Positions 47,401 through 60,894 of a stretch of DNA of 64,000 nucleotides are shown in pieces (position 1 is the stretch's first letter; each line of letters begins with the position of its first letter). Both the position numbers and the translations under genes were made by a program. The notes under the pieces are model-generated. The model had not been told where the DNA came from. It did not search any database and saw nothing but the letters and a program-made list of their open reading frames with translations. Where the stretch lies: NCBI GenBank assembly GCA_035235625.1, contig CP141146.1, forward strand, positions 21,198,501-21,262,500, written 5' to 3'. Source of the DNA: Saururus chinensis (lineage: Eukaryota > Streptophyta > Magnoliopsida > Piperales > Saururaceae).

Positions 47401-48327
47401 TGGGTATTGACCAGAGGGTCTTTACCACGGGTCTCCCATAGGTATTCCCATGACTATTTAGTATGAATGAAAAGCGGAGTTACAAGACTTGTGTTTCTTA
47501 CCAATCTATGTCCATGAGCACAGTTGGGATCCTCATCTCCATATTCGTGGCAAGCAATTGAGAGCCCTGAGAATTGGGGTCAAGCTGCTGTTAAGCAGTC
47601 TACTCCAAGGTTGGAGTCCTTTGTTTGGAGATTTCTCGAGGGGCGAGTCATCTCTGAGTTACAGATTTGATAGTATTAATTATAGAACAAGGCATGTGAG
47701 ATAATTAATAACATTGTTTGATATTGCTTGTTAATTAGACAAGTGGAACGATTAAAGGACTTGCTAAAATGTAAGTTGGTTAAAAATACCTAAGCATTTC
47801 ATGTGTGATGTTATGCTTCTTAGGATAGAGTAGTTTCTAGGCAAAACTACTTCTAGATCTGATCTTGTTGGAAACATTGGAGATGTTATCTGATGAGTAT
47901 GTAGGCAACTAACATTGGGTGATGTTGGCCCGATCCGAAAAACATTAATAAAAACTTTTGCCCCTTTGGAAGCTCTTCTTCTAAAGGCGGAGAGGTTCCA
48001 TTGTTTTTGTTGTTTGGTTTGGTTGGTTGTAGATTCTCAGGTGACGACAAGTGAGACCAAGATAGGCAAGCACAAGATGAAGTTCCTGTGTTTCTGCAAC
48101 TCCGGTATGTAAGTGTTTCATTAGTGTGAGAGTCAACTTAGTTGTTTATTTTTCGACGGATGACAGACTTGTACTTAGATGGATGAGTTGTTCTTTATGA
48201 ATTTTCAGACATTAAATAATATCATATGATTTGATATCCATATTTGTGAACCCCAGTTATTATGACCTGGATATTTAATCGAATGATTTGTTACCGTTCG
48301 CGCTATTTAAAAATCCGGGTTGTGACA
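44499..48327 (+). mobile_element. Family B solo LTR (3829 bp, TSD TGCAC/TGTAC)
   Basis: Starts TGTAACGTCTGGG and ends GGGTTGTGACA. The flanks are TGCAC (44494-44498) and TGTAC (48328-48332), one mismatch, which fits an older insertion. It has no internal coding region. The ORFs in the GC-rich part are chance frames. It lies between the transposase C-terminus and the PMD gene of MULE copy 1. Confidence 0.8.
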
Positions 48328-48429
48328 TGTACTAACCCTCCTATTGATTGGTAAACATACAATTAAATTGTGTAACATTTTATTTAATCTCCATTTTAGA
48401 TATGACCATATATTCATGTACTTATTTCC

Positions 48430-50640
48430 TCGTAGATCATATGAAACATATCGAGCCTTTTTATGGGCCAAGGCCCATGGATGAGTCTATCCTTGTTCAA
48501 CAGGAGTCTCGTAGGTCAACATCTATTTGGAGAGGAGAGGTATTCCTACTTAACATGTTTTTGATTTATGTGTTATGAAATAGTTCGTTGGTTTATAATA
48601 TTTTAACTTATTATATGACCCGGGGTGGCTTGAGTGCACAGAGCATTTCAGATACCTTCGACAATCGGAGATAGATGAGTGTATTATGCCATATATTGAG
48701 TGGTCTGGATTTGGATACTTCATCCATTTATAGTACCTTCAACTTTATAGGCCTTTGCTCATAGTTCTCACAGAGAGATGGAGGAGGGAGGCACAAACAT
48801 TTCACTTACCTTATGGGAAGATGTCCATCACCCTTATGGATGTGGCAGTTCTTCTTAAACTTCGCTTTGATGGACTTGCAGTGACAAGCATGACATGAAG
48901 AGGGGATTTAGATTTAGTAGTTGAACTCCTCGGCATCGCACCTCTTCCTTTAGTATTGTGTGGTAGCCGAGTGAGCCTCATATTGCTATTGGGTGAGTTT
49001 TGTGCACTCACAGCTGATGCCACCAAGATAGTCATCAAGTAGCATGCACACGCATATTTGCTTCATCTACTTGGTGTTACTATATTTGTTGATAACAGCA
49101 GTAGCCTTGTGCATTACGTGTACCTCACCCTCCTTGCGGATTTCGATATGGTGGACACCTACGCATGGGGCAGTGCTACCCTTGCATACTTATACCGAGA
49201 GCTAGGGAAAGCTTATCAGGTTAAGACCTCAAGGATTGCTAGTTGCCTAACTCATCTTCAGGTAAATGAAATTGTTAAAGTTATTATTTTCACATACAAA
49301 TACTTAATGTATTTAATATTTTCTTTTATGATATTTTGTGACACAACTATGGTCGTGGGAACATTTACATGTCAGGCTAACTATTGAGATGGGGCAAGTA
49401 GTAAAGGGTGCTCCATTAGGAGCCAAGTATATATTTTTTACACATATATTTTTAACATTGTTTTATGTGAATGTGTTGAATTGATGTATTAAATTTGACT
49501 TCTTAAGGTGGAATGTTTGGAGGAGGAAAACAAAAAATCCACAAGGAGTCCTCCGATTGTATAGAAGAGAGTTAGACCACCAACGCCCTTATTAGGTAAG
49601 TATATCTCATTATGTCACATGTGATATAATGAATATAAGCTACGTAAGGTTATTAAAAACATATTATGCTTAAAAATTATACATGTCATTTGGTAGCCAT
49701 ACTCGGATGAGGCATTGGCTGGGTTACCTCCTCTATGTATAGTGGGAAGAGATGTTTAGCTATCGAGAACACCATTGATTTGTTTTGAGATTGTGGAGAT
49801 GCACGTGCCTGATCATGTGATGCTCCAATTTGACTTTGAGCAAGATATTCCTCCTCGTATGGTAGAGTTTATTCATTGGATCACTCGACAAGGCCGCCAC
49901 ATTACCGACTGGGCTGCACATCATGCAGTTATATCACTCGATGGGATGACAGGAGGGCCACTATTATTCGAGGCGAGATTGCTACAACATCGTGTGATGT
50001 TCATAGCCCGTATATGCGGTCTTATTTGACTATTACACGAAGATATATTTTACCACACAATGATTCGGAGGAGATGACCTATCAGCCTAGGGGCGCTTCA
50101 GAGGCAATTTTGGTAAGAATAATACTTTTTTATTTCTCATTTATTATGTATATGACTCTTTGTTATAGCTTGGTATAGAGCAACGGACATATACATAGTT
50201 GACTAATGCAATTAACACCTATACTTCATGTGAGGTCATATTAGCATCATGTTAGTCGATCATCGAGCACTATGAGGATGTCCTTCGTAGCTTGCCACTA
50301 CTTTAGTCAGTTATTACAAGCATTCATGGACATTGTCCCACTGACGAGGCAACTCAGACACCGCCAAGGCATGCTTCATATATGGATATTCCATCTTCAT
50401 CTGCAGCACCTGGCTCTCATCCTTTATTTTCATGAGCTTTAGCTTTCCATGATACTCCATGTTCATCATCTTTGGTTGCTCTAGATCCAGCTCATCCCCA
50501 ACCAGTTGAGATACTAATTATTCGAGAGTATATACTAGACGACATCGGCCAACTCGTGCGGATCCGATCCTATTATCTTCATACGCATGTTTGGGTGAGC
50601 CATCTATTATTTACGTAGACTAGGAGGATCTAGTAGAGTA
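48430..50640 (+). pseudogene. Plant mobile domain (PMD, MAIN-like) gene, MULE copy 1
   Basis: Segments in order: RPMDESILVQQESRRSTSIWRGE (48465-48540); from 48618 LECTEHFRYLRQSEIDECIMPYIEWSGFG; then LTERWRREAQTFHLPYGKMSITLMDVAVLLKL; ELLGIAPLP; YLLHLLGVTIFVDNSSSLVH; YAWGSATLAYLYRELGKAYQVKTSRIASCLTHLQ, ending at a GTAAAT donor at 49262. After an intron come LWSWEHLH; RWNVWRRKTKNPQG; LYRRELDHQRP (about 49510-49595); then from about 49697 PYSDEALAGLPPL, TPLICFEIVEMHVPDHVMLQFDF, and, after a frame change near 49930, ITRWDDRRATII and YQPRGASEA. This is the PMD fold order seen in MAIN/MAIL proteins and in MULE-borne PMD genes. Several stops and a frameshift make it a pseudogene. The last part (50190-50640) matches the PMD C-terminus of MULE copy 2. 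Confidence 0.85.
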
Positions 50641-50671
50641 GCTTCATGGCCATGGGCATGGTCGGGGTTGT

Positions 50672-52510
50672 TGTTAAATTTTAATTGTTTACTCGCAACT
50701 GCACAAATCTATAGTAGTTAAGCGGCTAAATCGAGTGTTGATCCCATAGAGACTTGAAATCAGAAAGCTAAATTTAATCTAACTCAAGTAAACTCTAATC
50801 TAGTTAACAAATATAAAAATAATAATTGGACTAAAGTAACTAACAAAAGCAAATAAGAGTTCAAGGCAATTAAACTATCTAAATCAAAATTCTAAAACTT
50901 TAATTTAAGAATAAGAAAGCAATACAAAATAAACAAAATACTATTTAAATAAGGAAAACACTAAGAATCAAACAAAATACTAAGGCATAGGAATCCACAT
51001 TCATTAAATCATAGAAACTCATAAGCATGATCATTAATCAATTTTTCCATATTCCTCATAATAATCTAGAATTCAATCTTTGTTATTATAGAAAATATCA
51101 TCATTAAGCTCCCATGTACCATAAACAAATACTTTATTTCTCCTCACTTCAACGGATTAAAATCAAGTCATTAATTATATCCACAAATTGTAAGTCACAA
51201 CTAATACCTAATTTTAATATTAAACAAGACAAAACCAAGTAAAAAAAACTAATGAAAACCAATTCAAATCATGAGAGAAGCATGACTAAACTCATATCCA
51301 AATCAATCTCATTAATTAAAGAGATAGAAATAAATAACATTAAATCCACCATTAAGAAAAATTAAGCAAGTCTCATAATCATGAAATTCTATAACTTAAT
51401 GAAGTTACATCCAAGCCTTAGCAATGAAATTTAGCTACTCATTAATCTAAAAAATAAAATCTTCATTATAACAATGGAAAAGAAACTTACAATTTAGAAA
51501 AAAATTAAGTAAAAATTAAAATTTTAGAATTGCTACAGTACCTGTGAACAGTAACTACGGATTAACCTCCAACCCGTGAACAGTTTCTGCTACAGTAACC
51601 CGCGAACTGTGATTTTGTTTCTGCTTCTTCTTCGTTTCTCTAGCTTGGGACTTTAATTCTCTCACTTTCAAAGTGTTCTATCATCAATTTCGGAGGATGA
51701 GATTCAAGGAATTTGGCTCTAGTTCGTTCTATTCTCCTCTCCCTTTCTCTGCAATTCTCTGCCTTTACATAAATTTCTGGACAACAACTATTTTCCTTGT
51801 TTAAGTCTCAATACCGCCTCAAAATAAGAGCTCCTTGCTATGTTTAAACATTCTTGTAATAAGCTTTCTTGTTGCTCAATTCTTTCCCACTTTATTTCTG
51901 GTTTTCTTTCTTCATTCTCTCTTGTTTGTGTTCAACAATGGCAACTACGAAAATCAACTCTCATTCTTCAATTCTACACTTTGAACATGTTATTCATTAA
52001 CTAAGTTAAAATGGGTATTGAAATGCCCAATTTATTTGTTCAAATTCGTATTTAATTTCACCCAAAATCAAGTAACTGCAATCTGGACATTTTTGTCCAA
52101 TTTTTGTCCAAGAACTCGTCTAGATTTCTTCTCTCCTCATTAACTACTTCTGTTCATGTCCATATATATTTCCAACCTGTCCACAAGTCCAGAAAGTTGT
52201 CCAAATCACTTTTAAGCATGTATAGAGTATTGCAAATTTTTCTAAACATCGTCCACATGCCTTAGGAAATGTGCATCACCTAAATCACACAAATAGTCAT
52301 AATTTAAATGTGTAAGACATTTGGAGAACGCTAATTTTATTCAAATACAAACTTAAACAATTAACATTACCTAAATTAACTAATAATTAAATCATTCTAC
52401 TAATATCTATCTTAACATAAATAAACCCTAATTAACACTTAATTAACCTAATCATACACTAGAAAATAAGGTAAATAGGCGTGTAAAATATATAAAAATC
52501 ATTAATATTA
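50672..52510 (-). mobile_element. Family D LTR, reverse
   Basis: Aligns with the solo LTR at 11255-12689: GCAAGTG-like start, a TTGTCCAAATCACTTT stretch, and AATAAGGTAAA near the far end. On the minus strand it starts TAATATTAATGA (TG mutated to TA) directly after a polypurine tract, so it is the 3' LTR of a minus-strand element. Confidence 0.7.
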
Positions 52511-52990
52511 AATACCCCCAAACCTATATTTTGCTAGTCCTCGAGCAAAACTAAAATAAAAATAACAGAAAACTCAAAACTAACTACTCCACTTCTGCAG
52601 GAAATCTCAATTGCATTTAGCATATGCAACAAGCCTTTAAACCCCTAGCTTACACTAGTGGACGAGTTATAGTCTCGTGAGGGTTTGCAGTGAATCTACC
52701 CACAAAATTCAAAACCAAAAAGTTAAAAGAAAATTAAAATTAAAACTACAAAAAATTCACAAATCAACTCCTCCTACACATGTGACTTCATTTAATAAAA
52801 TCAATCATAAGTAAATGTAATGCATAATACAACTTTTCTTCTAAAATAATAATTCATTCTGACAACTTCACATTAGTGGCAAGTACTCATACATTAATAA
52901 TAGTTTTTTTTTAAAACAAACATTGCCAAGTAATTATACAATCCCAATTTCATGAATCAAACAACTCAATGTGTCTCATGTCCACTCAGC
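52511..52990 (-). mobile_element. Family D internal 3' tail with polypurine tract
   Basis: On the minus strand the text reads CTCGAGGACTAGCAAAA, then a G-run tract AGGTTTGGGGG (52515-52525) and the LTR. This GAGGAC.AGCAAA...GGGGG order is a common ending of the internal region of plant gypsy elements. Its other end is cut near the left side of MULE copy 2. No protein domain is seen. Confidence 0.6.
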
Positions 52991-53040
52991 AATTTCAATT
53001 TTAGTTGAGAGAGTTGATTTGTCCTTGTGAAGGAAAAATC

Positions 53041-56000
53041 TATAATATCCCGAATTTTCCTAGGTTCTGAAAATTAAATACATGGAAAATTGGGTGTTTG
53101 ACCTATTGACTTTCTTAGTAGAATAACTTCTTCCCTAGATAGAATTTCTGGTTGAAGAAAATGTATATAGAAAGTAGACAAACAAAGCTTCGAAACGCCA
53201 CCAAGAATGTGCGAATTGGAGTTCGGATAAGGGAGATACGATTATTCGAAGTTGAACATATCGTATAGGGCCCGTTTACCCGATTTTAACGTGTGATTGG
53301 GCCGTCTAAGTTATTTACGAACCCAATTAATTAGGTGACCTAATTGAGGGAGATTGACCCAACTTCTATGGGGATTAGGAACCCTAATCTCCATGCTTAC
53401 AAAAAGGATACTTAGGGCATAATTAGAGAGGGGGTCTTAGCAAATGGGAGGAGAGAAGGTGGTGAACGGCGAAGCTCCGGCGAGACTCTAGCATGGCTCC
53501 AGTGGTAGAGGATGACGACAAACCGACAATTAAGGTAGGTTGGTTCTCTTAGTTTTGAGCCGATTAAATTTACATACTATTGTGTAATTGATATGAAGAG
53601 AAATTAGTATAGTGCATAAATCATTGTTCCGTAATTACGCGGAATTGTGAATCTATAGTGAAAAAAAAACTGACGGCCACCGACCGACCAGTGGCCATTT
53701 GGTCTTCTTCTGGCCAAAAACCTGGGTCGCTAGGCACAAGCGACTCTGGGAGGGGTGAACCCGCCATAGGCAAGTTCTATCACCGCCATGTGGGTCACTG
53801 GAAAAAAAATAATGAAAGCCGCTGGCCACGGCTGTGACGGCCATGGCCGCGCTGGTCTTGGCCGCGGAGGCGGCTCCTCCGCATAGTTTAAAAACAAAAT
53901 AGGAAGGAATAAAGCCAGCCTATTGGCCACTGGACGTCGGCGGGATCGACGCAGTCGGTTTCGCTGTGCGCCGGAGGACCAGATCTCCTCAATCGCCCAC
54001 CCCTCCATCGTGGTGAGAGGACACTGCCACCAGAGGCCGTTTGGCATCTGGCTGGTCACGGGGAAGACGACCAACCAGATGCGGGTAGTCTGCTCCCTGG
54101 ACCGGGTCCGGCTTTTGAAAAAATACTTACTTATTCTCTATGAACCCGGATCAGTGTGTTAGAGCAGTCTTAAAATTTTGAAAACAATTGTGAATGACCA
54201 TTAATATATGTTGAGTGATCCAACTAAGTTTTAGATTAAGGAAAAATCTCATATGCTTTTAAATAACTAATTTACCCTTGTGAGTTGATCTGTAGCATAA
54301 TAATTAATAACCAAACTTAGGGGCTACAGTTCAGGGGCCTATGAGTGGATGTAAAAATTGAGACAAATCTCAATGTTAGTTTAATGTATATCCTAAATTT
54401 AGACCAAGCCATAAGCTAGATAAAAATCCCAGTAAATAGATATATGACTATTTTACCCCTAGGGTTAAGGAAGGATGGTTAATTGAACCGGGGTCAGTTC
54501 AAGAGGTTTACGACCCCGTTAAATGGCAAGAAAATTACCTTGGCTTTATAACATCAAGATGTAACCCTGGGATTAATTTTGGACCCATCAAGGTTTAGGA
54601 AAGCCCTGAACAAAAAGACTAAAATACCCTTATGTGTAGACCAGCCTGCATTCGTCTGAATGAAATTAAGAGGCCAATGTGATACTGAAACCTTTTGAGA
54701 GGTTAAAGACTATCATGAGAACAGAGAAGGTCATGTCATAGGTAAAATTAATTACCTTAATGCCCTCATGTGTATTATGATAAGTTTTTAAAGAGATTTA
54801 ACAAGTTAACCCATGGAGGGTTGGGGCACGTGAGCTCGAACAATTTAATACTATTATTTAATTTAGTTATTGATATTATGATCTACTTGGACCTATGTGG
54901 TTCTGATTGTTTATATTGTTTATTGTTTCGATATGTGCTATTGATGTTGTGATAGTAACTTATCACTAGCTGATTGTTGAAATGATCAATTGATGGGGTG
55001 GATAGCTTTGGATTGGGCGAGAAAACTTAATCAAGATAAAGACAAAAATGCCTCAGAGGGGTCTGAGACTAGTTCATAGAGTAAATAAAGTCTTTGACTT
55101 AACGATTTGCCTTGGTTGATGAACCGATGGCAGTTTCGAGTTTAAAACTCTAGTCTAGAAGGGACTAATAGGGTTTAGGATAGTCATTTGGAATCCTAGC
55201 TTATTGATGAGTAAGATAGGGTTCAGAATGGTTTCCTGAGTTTTTTCTCTATTGAGGAGCCACTAATTTGACCGTATAGTTGCACTTCCCCATTGGAGGG
55301 AGCTGTGCTTGAGCTGGGCTTTCCACAGATCTATTGAGGATCTTTTAGTGTACACACATTTGGATTAGCTGACATCTTGCTTGGTTGGCTTTTCCCGCCA
55401 ATTCTGTTCATGTGCAATTGTGGGCCATGCCCTTCCACTCCGGTCAGGTCCTTCGTGGGCTAGGAGGGGTGATGGTACTTCCTGGTGGATTTTAGGGTGT
55501 TTCGTCATGGATTTACCTTTGAGGGTGGTCTATGGTGAGTTTATCATTTGTCACTTAGGTTGACATCTTATGAGTTTGTCTGTCATTGGGATTAGACGGG
55601 GATATTAATTATCGAATAATGGTTCGAGAGATAATTAATAACATTATTTGATATTGCTTGTTTAATTAGAACAAGTGGAACGATTAAATGACTTGCATAA
55701 AATGTAGGCTGTTTAAAAATATTTAAGCATTGCATGTGTTATGTTATGTTTCTTAGTATAGTGTAGCTTTAGGTAGAACTACGTTTGGATCCGATCTTGT
55801 TGGAAACATTGGAGATGTTGTCTCATGTGTACGTAGGCAACTAACATCGGGTGATGTTGGCCCGATCCGAAAAACATTAATTTACACTTTTGTTCTTTAG
55901 AGACGCTCTTCCAAGGCGAGGAGATGTCTGGTTGTTGTTTGTTTTGTTTGCTTGTAGGTTCTTTATATGGGGACGTTGCGAGATTAGGGCATTAGTGGGT

Positions 56001-56330
56001 GTTTGAGGATGACGTTGCATGAGTGGGATCTAGTTTCTTACTTCTGCAATCTTGTAAGTAATTGTAATTACTGGCGTGAGAGCCCACTTTACTTAGTTAT
56101 TATTTTCGAACAAATGACAAACTTGTACTTAGAGGGTTAACTTGCTATTTATTAAAATTTGACACGTGTAATACTATCATATGTTTTGATATTCATATTT
56201 GTGAACCCAGTTATCACGATCTGGATATGTAATCGGATGATTTGTTTTGTGTTTAAGAAAGAAAAAAAATTGTCATGATTTATCACGTGTCCTTTATTTA
56301 AAAAAGGTTTTGAAAATCCGGATCCTGACA
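53041..56330 (+). mobile_element. Family B solo LTR in a MULE arm (3290 bp, TSD AAATC)
   Basis: AAATC stands at 53036-53040 and 56331-56335. The LTR starts TATAATATCCC (TG mutated to TA) and ends GGATCCTGACA. MULE-arm sequence (GTCCTTGT.AAGG) continues across the insertion, so the LTR entered the MULE inverted repeat. It is shorter than the 44499 copy. Confidence 0.88.
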
Positions 56331-56900
56331 AAATCTCCTACAAGGGTGATTTCGTCCTTGTCAAGGGAGATTTTATCTGGTGAAGGATGAAATCTCTTTT
56401 TATAAGGAAAAATTTATAAAAAACTTTCCTTGTGAAGCGTGATTTTATCTTTTTAAAGGACTAAATTTCCTTAAAAAAAGATTTTATTCTTTTAAGGGAA
56501 AATTATTTAATTAATAATTTAAAAAAACTTATTTGGTAATTCGGACCATATTTCCTAAAGTGGTGTTCCTTTTTGCCACGCAGGTGCCAGCCAAGCAAAT
56601 GGCGCATGCGTGACTTTTTTCTTTTATTTTTTAGTTGATTTCGTCCTTCTAAAGGATGAAATCAAGTTTAAGTTGATTTCATCCTTCTAAATGATGAAAT
56701 CGGTTTAACAGTTATATTACTTAACCCGATTTTATCCTTTAGAAGAACAAAATCACCTTAAGGCGGTTTCGTCCTTCTAAACCACGAAATCACCGCACTT
56801 TAGCTTCTGAGACAAAAGCCAATTTCGTCCTTTAAAGGACAAAATCTCATAACTTGGCGTCTCCCTTTTAAAATAGCGGCTTATGTAAATTAAATTATTT
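56331..56900 (+). repeat. Left inverted arm of MULE copy 2, tiled with palindromes
   Basis: About six imperfect palindromes of about 28 bp of the type GATTTCGTCCTT...AAGGA.GAAATC lie between 56348 and 56850. They are inverted copies of the right arm. A GCCACGCAGGTGCCAGCC motif lies near 56576. Confidence 0.85.
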
Positions 56901-57125
56901 TTTTAAAATCTATTTTAAACGAACTTTAACACATGTCCCTGTTCATTCATTCAATACATACACAATTTCATTCATTCCACACATTCCATGCATAACAAAG
57001 ATAACATTAAAGTTATTGACATCATCTAATAAAAATAAACATAAAATAGAAATGTTTATCAAATATAATACATCACAAGTTGAAAAAATGTTTAGTTTAA
57101 AAGAAACATATAACAAAGCTAATGT

Positions 57126-57610
57126 CACAATCTCCGACGTCCTCGACCTCGACCTCGACGGTGCTGCACAAGCTCCTCCACATGATCTGCCTGCTTAGGC
57201 TCTGGCTCTAGCTCTAGCTGTGGCTCCGGCTCTAGCTCTATCTCTAGCTCTAGCTCCTGATGTGGCTCTGGCTCTGGCTCCGGCTCAACATAAATAATAG
57301 GTAGTTCAACACAAGTTGGCCGATGTTGTCTATAATATAATTGAATCTCGCTGAGCTACATGTGTAGTGACCGGAAATGATGAACGAGGAGAAGAGCTAT
57401 GCGCTGCTGATGAAGATGGAATATCGGGGAATGAATCGTTCATCGGCTGTGTCTAAGCTGCCTCGTCGATAGGATAATCTCTATAAACATTTGTAATCAC
57501 AGACTAAAGCAGTGGCAAGTTACGAATCACATCATCACCTGAAGTGTAAGTGTTAATTGCGTCAGTCAAATGTGCATGTGTACGTCGAACTACACGAAGC
57601 TATAAAAAAA
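57126..57610 (-). pseudogene. PMD gene C-terminus, MULE copy 2
   Basis: The minus-strand reading has RTHAHLTDAINTYTSGDDVIRNLPLL, then IPSSSAAHSSSPRSSFP, and ends with EPEPEPEPHQELELEIELEPEPQLELEPEPK and RGRGRGRRRL before a stop at 57126. The first two parts are homologous to 50190-50480 downstream of the PMD pseudogene of copy 1. Stops and frame changes are present, and the PMD core itself is missing. Confidence 0.7.
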
Positions 57611-57735
57611 TAAATTAAAAATTAGATAAATAATTAATAAGAAATAAGAAAATAATATGTGCCTTAATTAACATCTCCTATACATCATCGCGCAGTAAAA
57701 TATATTGTCGTGTAATTGATAAGTACCACTGCCCA

Positions 57736-60030
57736 TTAAAAATATATGACCTGATAAAAAATAGTTGACACTAAAGCCTGCATGGGTAATCCTCGTGCCC
57801 CCTTCAAGACGCTATTTAAACTTTCAGCCATATTTGTAGTCGTCATGCCAAATGTCCTAAAACCACCATGGGCAAGAGACCATTGTGCAGGATGCAATTC
57901 TCCTCCTAAGAGGAGATGTTTTGCCCTAAGACTCTCCTGACCAATCAAGTCCATTTTAGCATCAAACTTTTCTACTGTAAGTGTACAAGCTGCTGCCCCA
58001 ATCAATTCCATCAGTGTATCATTTTTGAACTCCTTAAAATTTGCTTTTATGTGATAGACGCAATAACGATGGTGGTACAGAGGCTCGAAAAGAACCTCAG
58101 GCACGACCTTCTGAAGCCCATTATGTCGATCTAAAATAACAACGATATTCGTCATGCCCATCAGTACATGATCCCTCAATTCCATTAAGAACCATTTCCA
58201 ATTGTATCCATCTTTACTTCGAACAAGCCCCAATGCTAGAGGAAATAACCCATTATTTCCATTTGTAGCCATTGCAGCCATAAGAGCACTAGGATACCTA
58301 CCAACAAGTGAGTGGCATCAATACCAATCATAGGGATGCAATGTCGAAACCCTACTATAGACGGCACAAATGCCCAAAACAACCGCTTAAATCTCCTACA
58401 TATGCCACCATCTACACGGAGTACTTCATCATCCTCTAAGCGGTAGTAGGTGTCAGGATTTGCTTCTTGCACCGCCCTTAGGTATATTGGCAACAATTTA
58501 TATGATTCCACCCAACCCCATAAATAGCCTTAATAGTCATATTCCTTGCTGCTCATGCTTTCTTATAAGATATGTCAACATGATATTTCTCCTTCATTCT
58601 TTGAATAATATCCCCTAGTGTGAGAGTTAATTTGGCTTTGATAGTGGGCATTATGACCTTCGAAATAAAGGAGGCACTGCACTGCCTATGATCTGTGCTA
58701 AGCTGGGCATTCTGACATATGTTGTCACCTTTGTATGTCTTCAATTTAAAGTACCCTCTACCCCTTTTTATTAAGCCATGAACTCTCCAAGGGCAAGTAC
58801 TATCAATGCACTTCACTATATACTCTGACAAATTTGTTCGTACAACCTTTTATTCGACATGATTTTGAATGAAAAACTCCTGCAAGGCTGTAACAAATGC
58901 TTCTTTATTCTCAAAGATGCGGCCAACATATAACTCATCTTCATTTTGTTGGTCCATATCCATTGTAGAATTAACTGCCACATTATCTCCTCATCTGTGA
59001 TGCGTGCATAGAGTGGCTCCACTTCATAGTATGGCGGCTCTTCATCATCCACATTCATATCATTTGTGGCAATAGCATTGTCTACCGCATCATCCCCCTC
59101 TCCGTCAACCATTTGTTGAGCGCTTTCTTCACCTCTGACCCCTTCTTAGTTCATATTAGAATCTTCTCCGCTTGCTTCGCCAATATTATCTTCACCTTCA
59201 TTAGCCTCATTTCCATCAATATCTTCATCGTGGACATATGTACCCCTATATATGAACATCGCATATGTATTAAATTTCATATGCCTAAAAATAAAATATT
59301 CATTTATGAATATATATTTTACCTTTGATTAGATGGTCCAACATCGGTATGACCAACACCTGTGTAGGGGTAATGAATTGCCATCGAACTTTGAGTTCCA
59401 TACCATGCACTGCCTTGAGACATTTGAAAGCTAAATGGCTCATGTGCATACATTGTGAACCTTCCATATCACACACAAAATTCAAAATTTAGCATCCTAT
59501 ACTTCATTGATAACTATAAGATTCAAAAAAGATTCACAACTTAATAAACCTTACCTCCAATTAGGCCCACTTCCATCGTAAATAGGGGCAGATGACCTAT
59601 GACGTTCATTTGAAGCTACTGTCATAGATAAATTCCTTCTTCTTCATCATCCACCGGCATTTGCATATCTCTTTCATTGTTCACATTTCTTTCAGAGCTC
59701 TTGTGTGAGCTCCTATAAGAGCTCATGTGTGAACTACTTCGCCTTTCACTAGGCACTCATGCCTCTTTTTCGAGAAATAAGTCGAAACAAATTATGTGAC
59801 GTGAGAGGTCAAACATAAAACTCATTGATGCATCATCATTTATATATATTTGTCCCGAATTCAATCCATATGTTGGAATAACACATTTTATAGTGATTTT
59901 CCATCTTCTTCAATCCCACCCAGTCTTGCTAGCTACTTGCATCTCAAATTCATCATATGTAGACGGTTTCTTTATTAATAATCTTTATGTGCATATGTCG
60001 TAGTTAAGTAAAAACCTAACCATTTCTTCT
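57736..60030 (-). pseudogene. MuDR-type MULE transposase, copy 2
   Basis: Read leftwards from about 60030. The N-terminal domain has VRFLLNYDIC, IPTYGLNSGQIYINDD, FMFDLSRH. At about 59630-59560 comes ERHRSSAPIYDGSGPNW. The MuDR zinc-binding region is at 58831-58553 (YIVKCIDSTCPWRVHGL, YKGDNICQNAQLSTDHRQCSASFIS, YHVDISYKKA). Then SYKLLPIYLRAVQEANPDTYYR, FKRLFWAFVPSIVGFRHCIPMIGIDATHL (58511-58236) and GNNGLFPLALGLV, WKWFLMELRDHV, ILDRHNGLQK, HHRYCVYHIKANF, WSLAHGGFRTFGMTTTNMAESLNSVLKGAR (58281-57736). The catalytic-core DDE region is recognisable (IGIDATHL, then ILDRH). Frame breaks near 58260 and stops upstream disable it. The zinc knuckle end is missing here but survives in copy 1. Confidence 0.9.
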
Positions 60031-60894
60031 GCTATATCTATTCACTTAATTCATAAAGAATAGATTAAATTAATATTAGATTAAGTAATTGTTTCAAAAC
60101 TAAGAGGCTAAAATTAGATTATGCAATTGCCTCATATATCAATGAGCAATAATCATACACTTCTTCACATATTTCTTCTCTTATCCAAAGAATACAACAA
60201 ATATTCTCATACACTTCTTCAAATATTACATCTACCCTATTGATAAAAATATTAAACTATTACTAACAATAACTCTATATAATATCAAAACTAAATTTAA
60301 GCTAACAGAGTGAATTCTCGGTCACCTGAGTGTTGGGAATCCAGTCAATTCATCTACGAGTGTAATTTGCTTTAATGCCTACTCATTTCCAACCTTATCA
60401 ATTAGCTTAGCAATGTGCCATATGGGCTATATAACATATTGGTCAAGCACGCTAAATTAGGTTTCTCTAATCTCGTTAATGCGTTAAATAGTCACTTTTA
60501 CGCTTTTACATTTAAAACCATACAGCTTAAGAACCATATAACACAAAAAGGAAATCATACCTAAAAGGCTAAAAAATGGCAGCGTTTGTACGAAGACAAG
60601 GAGAGTTAGCTGCAAAGAACCATATAACAAAATTAGAACCAGATCAAATGCAACAAGAACTAGAAAGATTATAATCCAGAAGAAGTTGTTTCCAGAAATC
60701 AATCAATGACCGAAATTGAAATTAGGGTAATAACACCGGCATATTTAGGGGAAACGAACCTGAAACACAACGAAGGACAGGATTTGGGAAGGCAAATGAC
60801 ACTGGAGGATGGGATTGAGCACAGTGGCAGGGCGAATCTAGCACAACAAAATGAGCAGCGCAATCTAGAGTGGAAAAGCAGAGGCGTTTTAAGA

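Noticed and set aside
59113..59328. Plus-strand 71-codon ORF
   Set aside because: It is antisense to the N-terminal part of the MULE transposase relic.
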